Below, in pieces: positions 1-6,551 of a stretch of DNA of 13,982 nucleotides. Below the pieces are notes generated by a model, which saw only the letters and a program-made list of their open reading frames with translations, did no database searches and was not told where the DNA came from. Source of the stretch: Gammaproteobacteria bacterium (GTDB taxonomy: Bacteria > Pseudomonadota > Gammaproteobacteria > Pseudomonadales > Azotimanducaceae); the NCBI GenBank assembly GCA_002725095.1, contig PBQQ01000084.1:1-13982 (forward strand), read 5' to 3'. Numbering within the stretch: the first letter of the stretch is position 1; the number at the start of each line of letters is the position of its first letter. The position numbers and the translations under genes were made by a program.

Positions 1-2112
1 AAGCGTCCCGCCGAGATATTTCAGCTTTTTGCGTCAACCACCAGCCTTGCCGGTGTTGGTGCCAAGCTGGCATCGGTGCTGGAAAAGCGTGTTGGACAGC
101 ATGTGATTGATGTTTTGCGGCATTTACCTATTGGCATGATTGATCGAAGTCAGCGCCCATCACTTGCCAATGTTGATGATGGCGCGATTGCCACTTTTGA
201 TTTGCTTGTGATTAAACATGACCGCCCGCCGCGTGGTGTTCGCCGCCCTTATCGGGTGTTTTGCGAAAACGAAACTGGCGCACTGGAGCTGGTTTTTTTC
301 CATGCGCATGATGATTATGTTGCCAAGCAATTGCCTATTGGCGAGCGCCGACTTGTCAGTGGCCGCGTCGAGCTGTTTCAAGGCCGTGTGCAAATGGCAC
401 ATCCCGATCATATTTTACCACCGTCACAAGCCAGTAAAATGCCGGTTTTTGAACCAATGTACCCATTAACAGCGGGCTTAACGCCAAAAATTCTACGTCG
501 CACCATTGCCGATGCTTTGATCCGTATCCCTGATTTACCCGAATGGATTCCACCCGCCATTGTCCAACAGCACGGCTGGCCTGATTTTGCCACGGCGATG
601 CGCGCGGTTCATGCCCCGCAAAATGCAGCCGACCTATTGCCGACCAGTCCGGTGCGAGCACGTCTTGCCTTTGACGAATTGCTGGCAAATCAGTTAGCGA
701 TGCGCATGGTGCGCCATAGTGCCGCAGAGGCAACACCGGGACGCGCCTATTGCGGCGATGGCCATATCACCAGCAAGCTTCGCGCCAGCCTTCCATATGA
801 AATGACCGGCGCACAAAACCGCGCTATTGCCGAAATTACCAGCGATCAAACCAAACCAAAACGCATGCTCCGTATGTTGCAAGGTGATGTTGGCTCGGGA
901 AAAACGCTTGTCGCATTATGGTCGATGCTAAATGTGATGGAAGCTGGGCCGCAGGCCGCGCTTTTGGCACCAACCGAGGTTTTGGCACGCCAGCATCATG
1001 CCAGCATCCAAGCGATGCTCGCCCCGCTTGATATCGAAATCGGCCTTTTGCTGGGTCAAGGGCGCGGTCCGGCAAATGCAAAAACCGGCACCGCAACCAT
1101 GCCTGTTCTAAATCGGAGAGACACGCTTGAAAAACTAGCCGATGGCAGCCTGTCGCTAGTGGTTGGAACGCATGCACTACTATCGGAAACTGTTGCCTTT
1201 CACGATCTCGGCTTGGCAGTTGTTGACGAACAGCACCGGTTTGGCGTGCGGCAGCGGATTTTGCTTGGTGAAAAAGGCGCGCATGTCGATGTTATGGTAA
1301 TGACCGCAACGCCGATCCCGCGAAGCCTTGCCATGACCGCCTATGGTGATCTTGATCACTCCCGCCTCGACGAAAAACCGCTTGGCCGGTTGCCAATCGA
1401 CACGCGCGTTCTGCCAAGCGATCGTTTAGGCGATGTTATATCCAGCCTTGGCCGCGCCCTGGGCAAGGGAAAACGCGCCTATTGGATTTGCCCGCTTGTT
1501 GAAGAGTCTGATAAACTGGACATTGCCGCCGCCGAAGACCGGTTTGCCGCTTTGGCACGCGCGCTTCCCAATATCACTGTTGCACTTGCACATGGCAAAA
1601 TGAGAGCTGGTGAGCGCTATAGCGCGATGCAGGCATTCCGCGATGGTACGGCGCAATTGCTGGTCGCGACAACGGTTGTCGAAGTTGGCGTTGATGTGCC
1701 TGAAGCCAGTATTATCATTATCGAACATGCCGAACGGTTTGGCCTTGCGCAATTGCACCAGCTACGCGGCCGTGTTGGCCGTAGCGATCAGCAAAGTAGT
1801 TGTCTTTTGATCTATCACGGCGCATTAAGTGAAACCGCGGCAAAACGGCTTGGCGTCATGCGTGACACGAATGACGGTTTTGTGATTGCCGAAGAAGATT
1901 TGGAATTGCGCGGGCCAGGTGAATTTCTGGGGCAGCGCCAATCCGGCATGCCCGAATTTGTGCTTGCTGACCTTTCGGCGCATCGCGACCTGCTAAGCCT
2001 TGCCAAAAGCGAGGCTGACCGCATATTAGAGCGGAATGACCAAAACTATATGAATTTGCTGCTCAGCCTGTTTGAACGCGATAGTGCAGTCAAATTTTTA
2101 GCATCTGGCTAG
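1..2112 (+). CDS. recG: ATP-dependent DNA helicase RecG (5' end outside window)
   Basis: RecG is a superfamily 2 helicase that remodels stalled replication forks and branch-migrates Holliday junctions. The reading frame is open from base 1, and the first residues (KRPAEIFQLFA, then SLAGVGAKLA) match the RecG N-terminus, so the GTG at 76 is not the start; probably only a few codons are missing. About 703 residues are visible, the normal family length. Counting from base 1, the wedge/OB-fold domain covers roughly residues 55-170. Walker A GDVGSGKT is at 295-302 and the DEQH box at 409-412. MTATPIPRSLAMT follows as motif III, and QLRGRVGR (587-594) is motif VI. The C-terminal segment with EEDLELRGPGEFLGQRQSG is the RecG-type ending. 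The gene is convergent with the DUF502 gene, with 8 bases between stops. Identity is certain; only the exact start is unseen. Confidence 0.97.
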   Translation, partial: KRPAEIFQLFASTTSLAGVGAKLASVLEKRVGQHVIDVLRHLPIGMIDRSQRPSLANVDDGAIATFDLLVIKHDRPPRGVRRPYRVFCENETGALELVFFHAHDDYVAKQLPIGERRLVSGRVELFQGRVQMAHPDHILPPSQASKMPVFEPMYPLTAGLTPKILRRTIADALIRIPDLPEWIPPAIVQQHGWPDFATAMRAVHAPQNAADLLPTSPVRARLAFDELLANQLAMRMVRHSAAEATPGRAYCGDGHITSKLRASLPYEMTGAQNRAIAEITSDQTKPKRMLRMLQGDVGSGKTLVALWSMLNVMEAGPQAALLAPTEVLARQHHASIQAMLAPLDIEIGLLLGQGRGPANAKTGTATMPVLNRRDTLEKLADGSLSLVVGTHALLSETVAFHDLGLAVVDEQHRFGVRQRILLGEKGAHVDVMVMTATPIPRSLAMTAYGDLDHSRLDEKPLGRLPIDTRVLPSDRLGDVISSLGRALGKGKRAYWICPLVEESDKLDIAAAEDRFAALARALPNITVALAHGKMRAGERYSAMQAFRDGTAQLLVATTVVEVGVDVPEASIIIIEHAERFGLAQLHQLRGRVGRSDQQSSCLLIYHGALSETAAKRLGVMRDTNDGFVIAEEDLELRGPGEFLGQRQSGMPEFVLADLSAHRDLLSLAKSEADRILERNDQNYMNLLLSLFERDSAVKFLASG

Positions 2113-2120
2113 ATTTACGC

Positions 2121-2867
2121 TTAACCCACTTTTTTGGCAGCCTTTTTGGCGAGTTTTTTCGCCACCGGTTTTTTTGCAACAGCTTTTTTTACAGCCGGCT
2201 TTTTCGCGGCTTTACCAGCATTGATTGCTCTATCTGGCGGCGACACGATACCGCCCGATACAACCAGCTTCACCGCTTCTTCATTCGTCATATCAAGACG
2301 AATGATATCCTTCACCGGACAAAACAGCAAAAAGCCTGATGTTGGGTTTGGCGTTGTCGGGATAAACACATTCACATTTGATCCCGGAATTAAACGGTCA
2401 ACCTCGCCCTTTGTCGAGCCGGTTACAAACCCGATAACCCACAATCCACGGCGCGGATATTCAACAAGAACGACCTCGCGAAACGCATCGGACTGGGCGG
2501 AAATCACGGTTTCTAAGATCTGCTTTGTGGCGCCGTAGATCGTGCGAACCACCGGCATGCGGTTTAGCAAAGATTCACCAAGCCGGATAATCCAGCGTCC
2601 CAAGAAACCGGCAGCAATCGCGCCAATCAGAGTGATCATCACGCCGCCAACAACAAGCCCTGCCCCCGGGATATCGCCAAGGCTCCAGGTTGAAAAAGCT
2701 GGAATAAGCTTATTCACCTGACCATCAATCAATTCAATCGCGGCCCAAGTGATATAAACGGTCAATAAAACCGGTGCTGTGACAAGAAGGCCGGTAAAGA
2801 ACCACCCGCGCAACCGCGCGAAAATACCGGGCTTTACAGATTCTGGTTCATTATTGCTTGTATTCAT
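2121..2867 (-). CDS. DUF502 family membrane protein with lysine-rich tail
   Basis: The product is 248 residues and of unknown biochemical function. Two hydrophobic segments, about residues 24-46 and 67-89, are typical of DUF502. After them comes a soluble part with the family signatures YGATKQI (111-117), PTTPNPTSGFLLF (170-182) and LDMTNEEAVKLVVSGG (191-206). Residues 219-248 form a tail of lysine, alanine, valine and proline with 13 lysines in 30 positions, mostly as KK pairs 4-5 residues apart, resembling histone H1-like tails; most DUF502 proteins I recall lack this. I chose the ATG at 2867 because GGGAA lies 5 bases upstream; a TTG at 2885 would add six residues but has no better site. 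The gene is divergent from mazG and convergent with recG. Confidence 0.88.
   Translation of the reverse strand: MNTSNNEPESVKPGIFARLRGWFFTGLLVTAPVLLTVYITWAAIELIDGQVNKLIPAFSTWSLGDIPGAGLVVGGVMITLIGAIAAGFLGRWIIRLGESLLNRMPVVRTIYGATKQILETVISAQSDAFREVVLVEYPRRGLWVIGFVTGSTKGEVDRLIPGSNVNVFIPTTPNPTSGFLLFCPVKDIIRLDMTNEEAVKLVVSGGIVSPPDRAINAGKAAKKPAVKKAVAKKPVAKKLAKKAAKKVG
2147..2175 (+). terminator. Possible rho-independent terminator of recG inside the DUF502 gene
   Basis: On the plus strand, TGGCGA (2147-2152) pairs perfectly with TCGCCA (2159-2164) across a six-base loop. CCGG follows, then seven T (2169-2175), 35 to 63 bases after the recG stop. The T run starts four bases after the stem, which is not ideal. 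The sequence also encodes the lysine tail on the other strand, so the T runs may simply be lysine codons read in antisense. Confidence 0.3.
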
Positions 2868-3085
2868 GCCACTTCCCGTTATCAAACATCAAAAAATATA
2901 AAAAGGCGCACGCATTGGCTACCCCGAAGCCCCGCCTCCATTATTTGCGCTTTTTATACCAATTTAGCAAATGGTTTCAATTTCTCCCTTGCATGATCGA
3001 TAATTTGTCCAAAGCCCAGACATTTTATCACATGGATGCTGCTTTTTATTGTTCAAGACATCATCGCTTTGATAGGCTGGAATGT
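2868..3085. other. Divergent intergenic region between DUF502 gene and mazG
   Basis: These 218 AT-rich bases hold the DUF502 promoter described above. On the plus strand GATAAT (2999-3004) could serve as a -10 box for mazG, but its -35 region (TTTCAA or TTCAAT near 2975) is poor and overlaps the DUF502 -35 box. A second weak plus-strand pair is TTGTCC (3005-3010) with TATCAC (3026-3031), spacing 15. The frame of mazG stays open through this region without a stop, but the translated sequence does not resemble MazG. I see no RNA gene here. Confidence 0.4.
2953..2980 (-). promoter_or_regulatory. Candidate sigma-70 promoter of the DUF502 gene
   Basis: On the minus strand, TTGAAA (2980-2975) is followed after 16 bases by TATAAA (2958-2953). 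Each box matches consensus at five of six positions. Transcription would start near 2946, giving a leader of roughly 80 bases before the ATG at 2867. This is a prediction from consensus only. Confidence 0.55.
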
Positions 3086-3898
3086 ATGAAAAATCATCTA
3101 AATGAACTTGATCGGCTGTATAAGATTATGATCCAGCTTCGTGATCCGGAAACCGGCTGTCCCTGGGATGTTGCGCAAGATTTTGTCAGCATCGCCCCCT
3201 ATACGATCGAAGAAGCCTATGAGGTGGTTGACGCCATTCAAATTGGCGACCGCACCGCTATTCGTGATGAGCTTGGCGATCTTTTGCTGCAAGTTGTCTT
3301 TCACGCACGCATCGCCGAAGAAGAAGGCAGTTTTGCGCTTGAAGATGTGGCCAAAAGCATTGCCGACAAAATGGTGGCACGCCATCCGCATGTGTTCGGC
3401 GATGATGATCGGCCATCAGTTGAATCGCAAAACGGACTTTGGGAAGATATCAAGGCGCGTGAACGCGCCAAAAAAGGCGAAATCAAACTTCTTGACGGCA
3501 TTGCCCGCGGCCTGCCGCCAATGCTGCGCGCGTTGAAATTACAAAAAAGAGCCGCGCGGGTCGGGTTTGACTGGCCTAAAATTGATCAGATTCTGGATAA
3601 AATGAGAGAAGAAGCCGAAGAATTGGCGGTTGAACTTGCCAATGAAAATAAAGACCAAACACGCATTCAAGATGAGGTTGGTGATCTGCTTTTTGTTGCC
3701 GTTAATCTGGCAAGAAAGGCTGGTGTTGATCCAGAAACCGCCCTTCAAAATTGCAATTTAAAATTTGAAAACAGATTTAGCTATGTTGAAGAACAAGTTG
3801 TTTCAAAGCATAAAAACTTCGATGGTGTTTCACTTGATGTGATGGAAGGCTATTGGCAGGATGCCAAGGCCTATGATCACAAACAGACATCTGACTAA
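3086..3898 (+). CDS. mazG: Nucleoside triphosphate pyrophosphohydrolase MazG
   Basis: MazG hydrolyses nucleoside triphosphates to monophosphates and pyrophosphate, clearing aberrant nucleotides and, in E. coli, affecting ppGpp levels. The protein has 270 residues, the usual length of two-domain MazG. The N-terminal domain has GCPWD (24-28), EEAYEVVDA (42-50) and DELGDLLLQVVFHA (61-74), carrying the acidic magnesium ligands. The second domain repeats the pattern with EEAEEL (175-180) and DEVGDLLF (196-203), followed by NCNLKFENRF. I placed the start at the ATG at 3086, since LDRLYKIM begins a few residues later as in homologues; AGG nine bases upstream is a weak ribosome binding site. Its TAA stop overlaps the stop of the convergent phosphatase gene by 3 bases. 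Confidence 0.95.
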   Translation: MKNHLNELDRLYKIMIQLRDPETGCPWDVAQDFVSIAPYTIEEAYEVVDAIQIGDRTAIRDELGDLLLQVVFHARIAEEEGSFALEDVAKSIADKMVARHPHVFGDDDRPSVESQNGLWEDIKARERAKKGEIKLLDGIARGLPPMLRALKLQKRAARVGFDWPKIDQILDKMREEAEELAVELANENKDQTRIQDEVGDLLFVAVNLARKAGVDPETALQNCNLKFENRFSYVEEQVVSKHKNFDGVSLDVMEGYWQDAKAYDHKQTSD

Positions 3899-4776
3899 TC
3901 ACGCCAAACCGCGTCACGCAAGCGGTTCCAGCCAGCTTGACTCGACACTGCCATAAAAGGCGCTTTCATGGCAACATGGAACCTACTTTTATCACGAATC
4001 ATCGCCGCATAGCCGCCCGCCTCACGACATAGCAGGTCAACGGGCGCATGATCCCATGGTGTTGAATTCCCGTGAATCAGGAAATCTTCATCACCGCTGG
4101 CGATCAAACAGGCCTGAATGCCAGCACTGCCGGTAAAACGGCGCCCTGCCAACAATCGCAACCGCGCCTGAAAGGCACTTTTTTGCGGCTCAATCAATCC
4201 AAGACTATTGCCCGAGCCAAACATCAAATCGATATCATCTGAACGGTCTTTAAGGCGAAGGCTAGACGCACCGCGTTTATCAATACAAACCGCGCCCTGA
4301 CCCTCGGCCGCGTAAAATAGCACTTGGGTCAGCGGCTGCCAGATCCAGCTTTGCACCGGCATGCCATTCCACAGCAATGAGACCATGCTGCAAAAGGCTT
4401 GTTTGCCTTTGACAAAATTCTTGGTACCGTCAAGCGGGTCAATCGTCCAACCATAACCTTGCGGAATGTGATCACGAATGGCCGGTGTCAGCGATGCGGC
4501 TTCTTCGCCAATCACAAATCCAGGCTGCAAAACCGATAATTTGGGCGCAAGCCATGCCTCGGCCTGTTGGTCAGCGACGGTAACAAAATCGGTATCGCTG
4601 GTCTTGGTGGCGATGTCTTGCGATTGCAAATTTTGAAAGCGCGGCAAAATAAACCGATCAGCAGCTTCACGCAACAGATCCGCAATAGCGGCTTCTAGCG
4701 TTGGATTGGCTGATGGTCTCTCAAGCGCCGGCTCAATCGCAGCGTCATTCACCTTCGGTATCCATGTCCTTGTCAT
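3895..4776 (-). CDS. Inositol monophosphatase family protein
   Basis: This is a magnesium-dependent sugar-phosphate phosphatase of the IMPase/FIG superfamily, 293 residues. GEE (90-92), DPLDGT (113-118) and WDHAP (241-245) followed by EAGG (252-255) supply the metal and phosphate ligands; GSAG (216-219) is the substrate-side loop. Substrate cannot be read from sequence: inositol-1-phosphate, histidinol phosphate or another sugar phosphate are all possible. I chose the ATG at 4776 because AGGA (4785-4782) lies five bases upstream. That start is inside hfq and gives a 32-base overlap, implying translational coupling. A GTG at 4752 is the alternative, without a spaced ribosome binding site. The gene occupies the place where hflX usually follows hfq. 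Confidence 0.9.
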   Translation of the reverse strand: MTRTWIPKVNDAAIEPALERPSANPTLEAAIADLLREAADRFILPRFQNLQSQDIATKTSDTDFVTVADQQAEAWLAPKLSVLQPGFVIGEEAASLTPAIRDHIPQGYGWTIDPLDGTKNFVKGKQAFCSMVSLLWNGMPVQSWIWQPLTQVLFYAAEGQGAVCIDKRGASSLRLKDRSDDIDLMFGSGNSLGLIEPQKSAFQARLRLLAGRRFTGSAGIQACLIASGDEDFLIHGNSTPWDHAPVDLLCREAGGYAAMIRDKSRFHVAMKAPFMAVSSQAGWNRLRDAVWRD

Positions 4777-5005
4777 CAAAATCCTGCAGCTGAACCGGCG
4801 CCACAGGCATGATTGTCGAAATTGCATGTTTATAGACAAGCTGCACATGCTGATCGCGCTTCAAGAGAATTGAAAAATTATCGAACCACGTGATAATTCC
4901 CTGCAGCTTGACACCGTTTACGAGAAATACCGTAACAGCGGCATGGGACTTACGAACATTATTTAGGAAAGTCTCTTGCAAATTGCGGCTCTTTTCACTG
5001 GCCAT
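4745..5005 (-). CDS. hfq: RNA chaperone Hfq
   Basis: Hfq forms hexameric Sm-like rings that pair small RNAs with target mRNAs and affect mRNA stability. The 86-residue protein has Sm1 ([12 protein letters not shown] through [22 protein letters not shown], residues 8-48) and Sm2 with the diagnostic YKHA at 58-61 and ISTIMP after it. The rim patch reads RKSH (18-21), less basic than the RRER of E. coli. The C-terminus after residue 70 is short and acidic (seven acidic residues from 75 to 86), a feature known elsewhere to mimic nucleic acid and help release RNA. The ATG at 5005 has GAGGGGG about eight bases upstream. The gene lies 166 bases after trkA and overlaps the start of the phosphatase gene. 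Confidence 0.98.
   Translation of the reverse strand: MASEKSRNLQETFLNNVRKSHAAVTVFLVNGVKLQGIITWFDNFSILLKRDQHVQLVYKHAISTIMPVAPVQLQDFDDKDMDTEGE
4782..4785 (-). promoter_or_regulatory. Ribosome binding site of the IMPase gene inside hfq
   Basis: AGGA on the minus strand, then five bases (TTTTG), then ATG at 4776. It lies within the hfq coding sequence and decides the start of the phosphatase gene. Confidence 0.6.
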
Positions 5006-5010
5006 CTTAT

Positions 5011-5030
5011 TATCCCCCTCAAGAGGGATA
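5011..5030 (-). promoter_or_regulatory. Inverted repeat covering the hfq ribosome binding site
   Basis: On the minus strand, TATCCCTC (5030-5023) pairs with GGGGGATA (5018-5011) over eight positions, one of them a T-G wobble, around the loop TTGA. The 3' arm contains the G-rich ribosome binding site of hfq, which starts at 5005. In RNA this hairpin would hide the site. Because the predicted start of transcription falls within the 5' arm, it could instead be a DNA operator. No T run follows, so it is not a terminator. Confidence 0.55.
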
Positions 5031-5031
5031 A

Positions 5032-5060
5032 ATCTTAACGGTAAAAATGAAAATAAACAA
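5032..5060 (-). promoter_or_regulatory. Candidate promoter of hfq
   Basis: TTGTTT (5060-5055), a 17-base spacer, then TAAGAT (5037-5032) on the minus strand. Spacing is ideal and each box matches consensus at four of six positions. Transcription would begin around 5024-5026, within the 5' arm of the dyad, giving a leader of about 20 bases. Confidence 0.45.
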
Positions 5061-5171
5061 TGCCTCGTCGTCGGCTTTTTTCACCGCTGTCACGGCTGGC
5101 CATCTCAAATCAAATGAGAGCTATTTTTGAATGTGAATTTTCTTTATGAGCCTTGTTTGACAGGTTCACGC

Positions 5172-6551
5172 CTAGAAAGAATCTAGTCGAACGGATAACA
5201 GCTTTTCCACCTGCGCAATCTTGCCGCGCACAACAAAGATGATAACTGTATCGCCAGCTTCGATCAAAGTATCCCCGCGTACCGCAATCGCCTTGCCATC
5301 GCGGTAAACACCGCCAATCGCCAAACCTTTTGGAATTTTGGCCGCCCGCAGCGGTTTACCAACAAGCAAGGATGATGGCAGGGCTTCAGCTTCAAGAACC
5401 TCACCAAGATCTTCGATAATAGGATGAACATCACGAATACGGCCACGGCGCACATGTTCTAAAATCGATGAAACGGTGATCTGCGACGGGTTAATCACCG
5501 CATCGACACCGAGCGTACTGACAAGCGGGATAAAGCCCGGGATATTAACTAAGGCCACCGCATGTTTGGCACCAGTACGTTTGGCCAGCAAGGCTGACAA
5601 GATATTCACCTCGTCATCTTCGGTTACCGCAACAAAGGTTTCGGTCTTGTGAACACCAGCCTCACGAAGAATGGCGCTATCCAGCGCATCACCATTGATA
5701 ATACCGGTTCCCTGCAATTCCTCGGCAAGCGATTTTGCCCGGCCAGCATGAAGTTCAATGATCTGGTTATGCGTATTATGGAAATTGGTTTCTATTTCCC
5801 GTGACAACATCAGCCCAATACTACCACCGCCAGCAATGACCACCGACCGCGCCTCACCTTCTTCATGGCCAAAACTGGCCATGGCACGATCAAGATGCGT
5901 GCTGTCACAGACAAAGTAAACGCGGTCGCCAGTCTCCATTGATTCGACACCTGACCGAGGTAAAATCACCTTACCATCGCGGATAATCGCCAAAACAGTT
6001 AGGCTAAGATCGGGAAACAAACTTGTTAGATGGCGAAGTGACGTTCCCAAAATAGGGCTGTTTTCAGTACATTGGACGCCAACAAGATTCATTTTGCCAT
6101 CACAGAGATTTTGCACATCAAATGCACCCGGCACGCGAAGCTGGTTGCTAATCGCTGCCGACACTTCCGCCTCAGGCGAGATGATATGATCAATGGGCAG
6201 ATTTTCTGGGCTGTAAATGCTGGCAAAGGCTGGATCAAGATAGGCGGTGCTGCGAATGCGAGCGATTTTTACCGGCGTATTGAAAATCGTATGGCTGATC
6301 TGACAGGCAACCATATTCACCTCGTCAGAATCGGTGACCGCAATCAATAATTCGGCATCACGAACGCCAGCTTCGGCAAGCCGGTCAGGATGCGATGCAA
6401 CCCCGACAACACCATGAACATCATATTGATCGGTAACACGCTGAATATTTTCGGCCAAGGCATCAATGACCGTTACGTCATTTTGTTCCTCACAAAGGTG
6501 GCTGGCGATGGCGCTGCCAACAAGCCCGGCGCCACAGATGACAATTTTCAT
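5172..6551 (-). CDS. trkA: Trk potassium uptake system NAD-binding protein TrkA
   Basis: TrkA is the cytoplasmic, nucleotide-binding regulatory subunit of Trk-type potassium transporters (partner TrkH/TrkG, not in this window). The 459-residue protein is a tandem of two RCK halves, as usual. The first Rossmann fold has GAGLVG (7-12) and the acidic D30 after the second strand; the second has GGGSIG (241-246). Each half is followed by a TrkA-C domain (about 146-225 and 375-459). The ATG overlaps the ntrX stop as ATGA, and AAGAAGG about nine bases upstream serves as ribosome binding site. Cotranscription with ntrYX and closeness to hfq is the common alphaproteobacterial arrangement. Confidence 0.96.
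   Translation of the reverse strand: MKIVICGAGLVGSAIASHLCEEQNDVTVIDALAENIQRVTDQYDVHGVVGVASHPDRLAEAGVRDAELLIAVTDSDEVNMVACQISHTIFNTPVKIARIRSTAYLDPAFASIYSPENLPIDHIISPEAEVSAAISNQLRVPGAFDVQNLCDGKMNLVGVQCTENSPILGTSLRHLTSLFPDLSLTVLAIIRDGKVILPRSGVESMETGDRVYFVCDSTHLDRAMASFGHEEGEARSVVIAGGGSIGLMLSREIETNFHNTHNQIIELHAGRAKSLAEELQGTGIINGDALDSAILREAGVHKTETFVAVTEDDEVNILSALLAKRTGAKHAVALVNIPGFIPLVSTLGVDAVINPSQITVSSILEHVRRGRIRDVHPIIEDLGEVLEAEALPSSLLVGKPLRAAKIPKGLAIGGVYRDGKAIAVRGDTLIEAGDTVIIFVVRGKIAQVEKLLSVRLDSF

Larger units (their letters stand above)
5006..5171 (-). other. Intergenic gap between trkA and hfq
   Basis: This is the only sizeable gap in the minus-strand gene run. It holds the hfq promoter and dyad. 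A short 5-bp inverted repeat (TCTCA at 5103-5107 with TGAGA at 5115-5119) has no suitable T run on the minus strand, so no convincing terminator for trkA is visible. Read-through from the ntr-trkA operon into hfq is therefore possible. Confidence 0.5.

Noticed and set aside
76..78. GTG at 76 as the recG start
   Set aside because: The frame upstream to base 1 encodes conserved RecG N-terminal residues, so the gene is cut by the window edge instead.
2858..3085. Longer mazG start giving 76 extra residues
   Set aside because: The extra sequence has no likeness to MazG, would overlap the start of the DUF502 gene, and covers the intergenic promoters.
5103..5119. TCTCA/TGAGA inverted repeat as trkA terminator
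   Set aside because: Only five AT-containing pairs with a seven-base loop and no T run on the minus strand.
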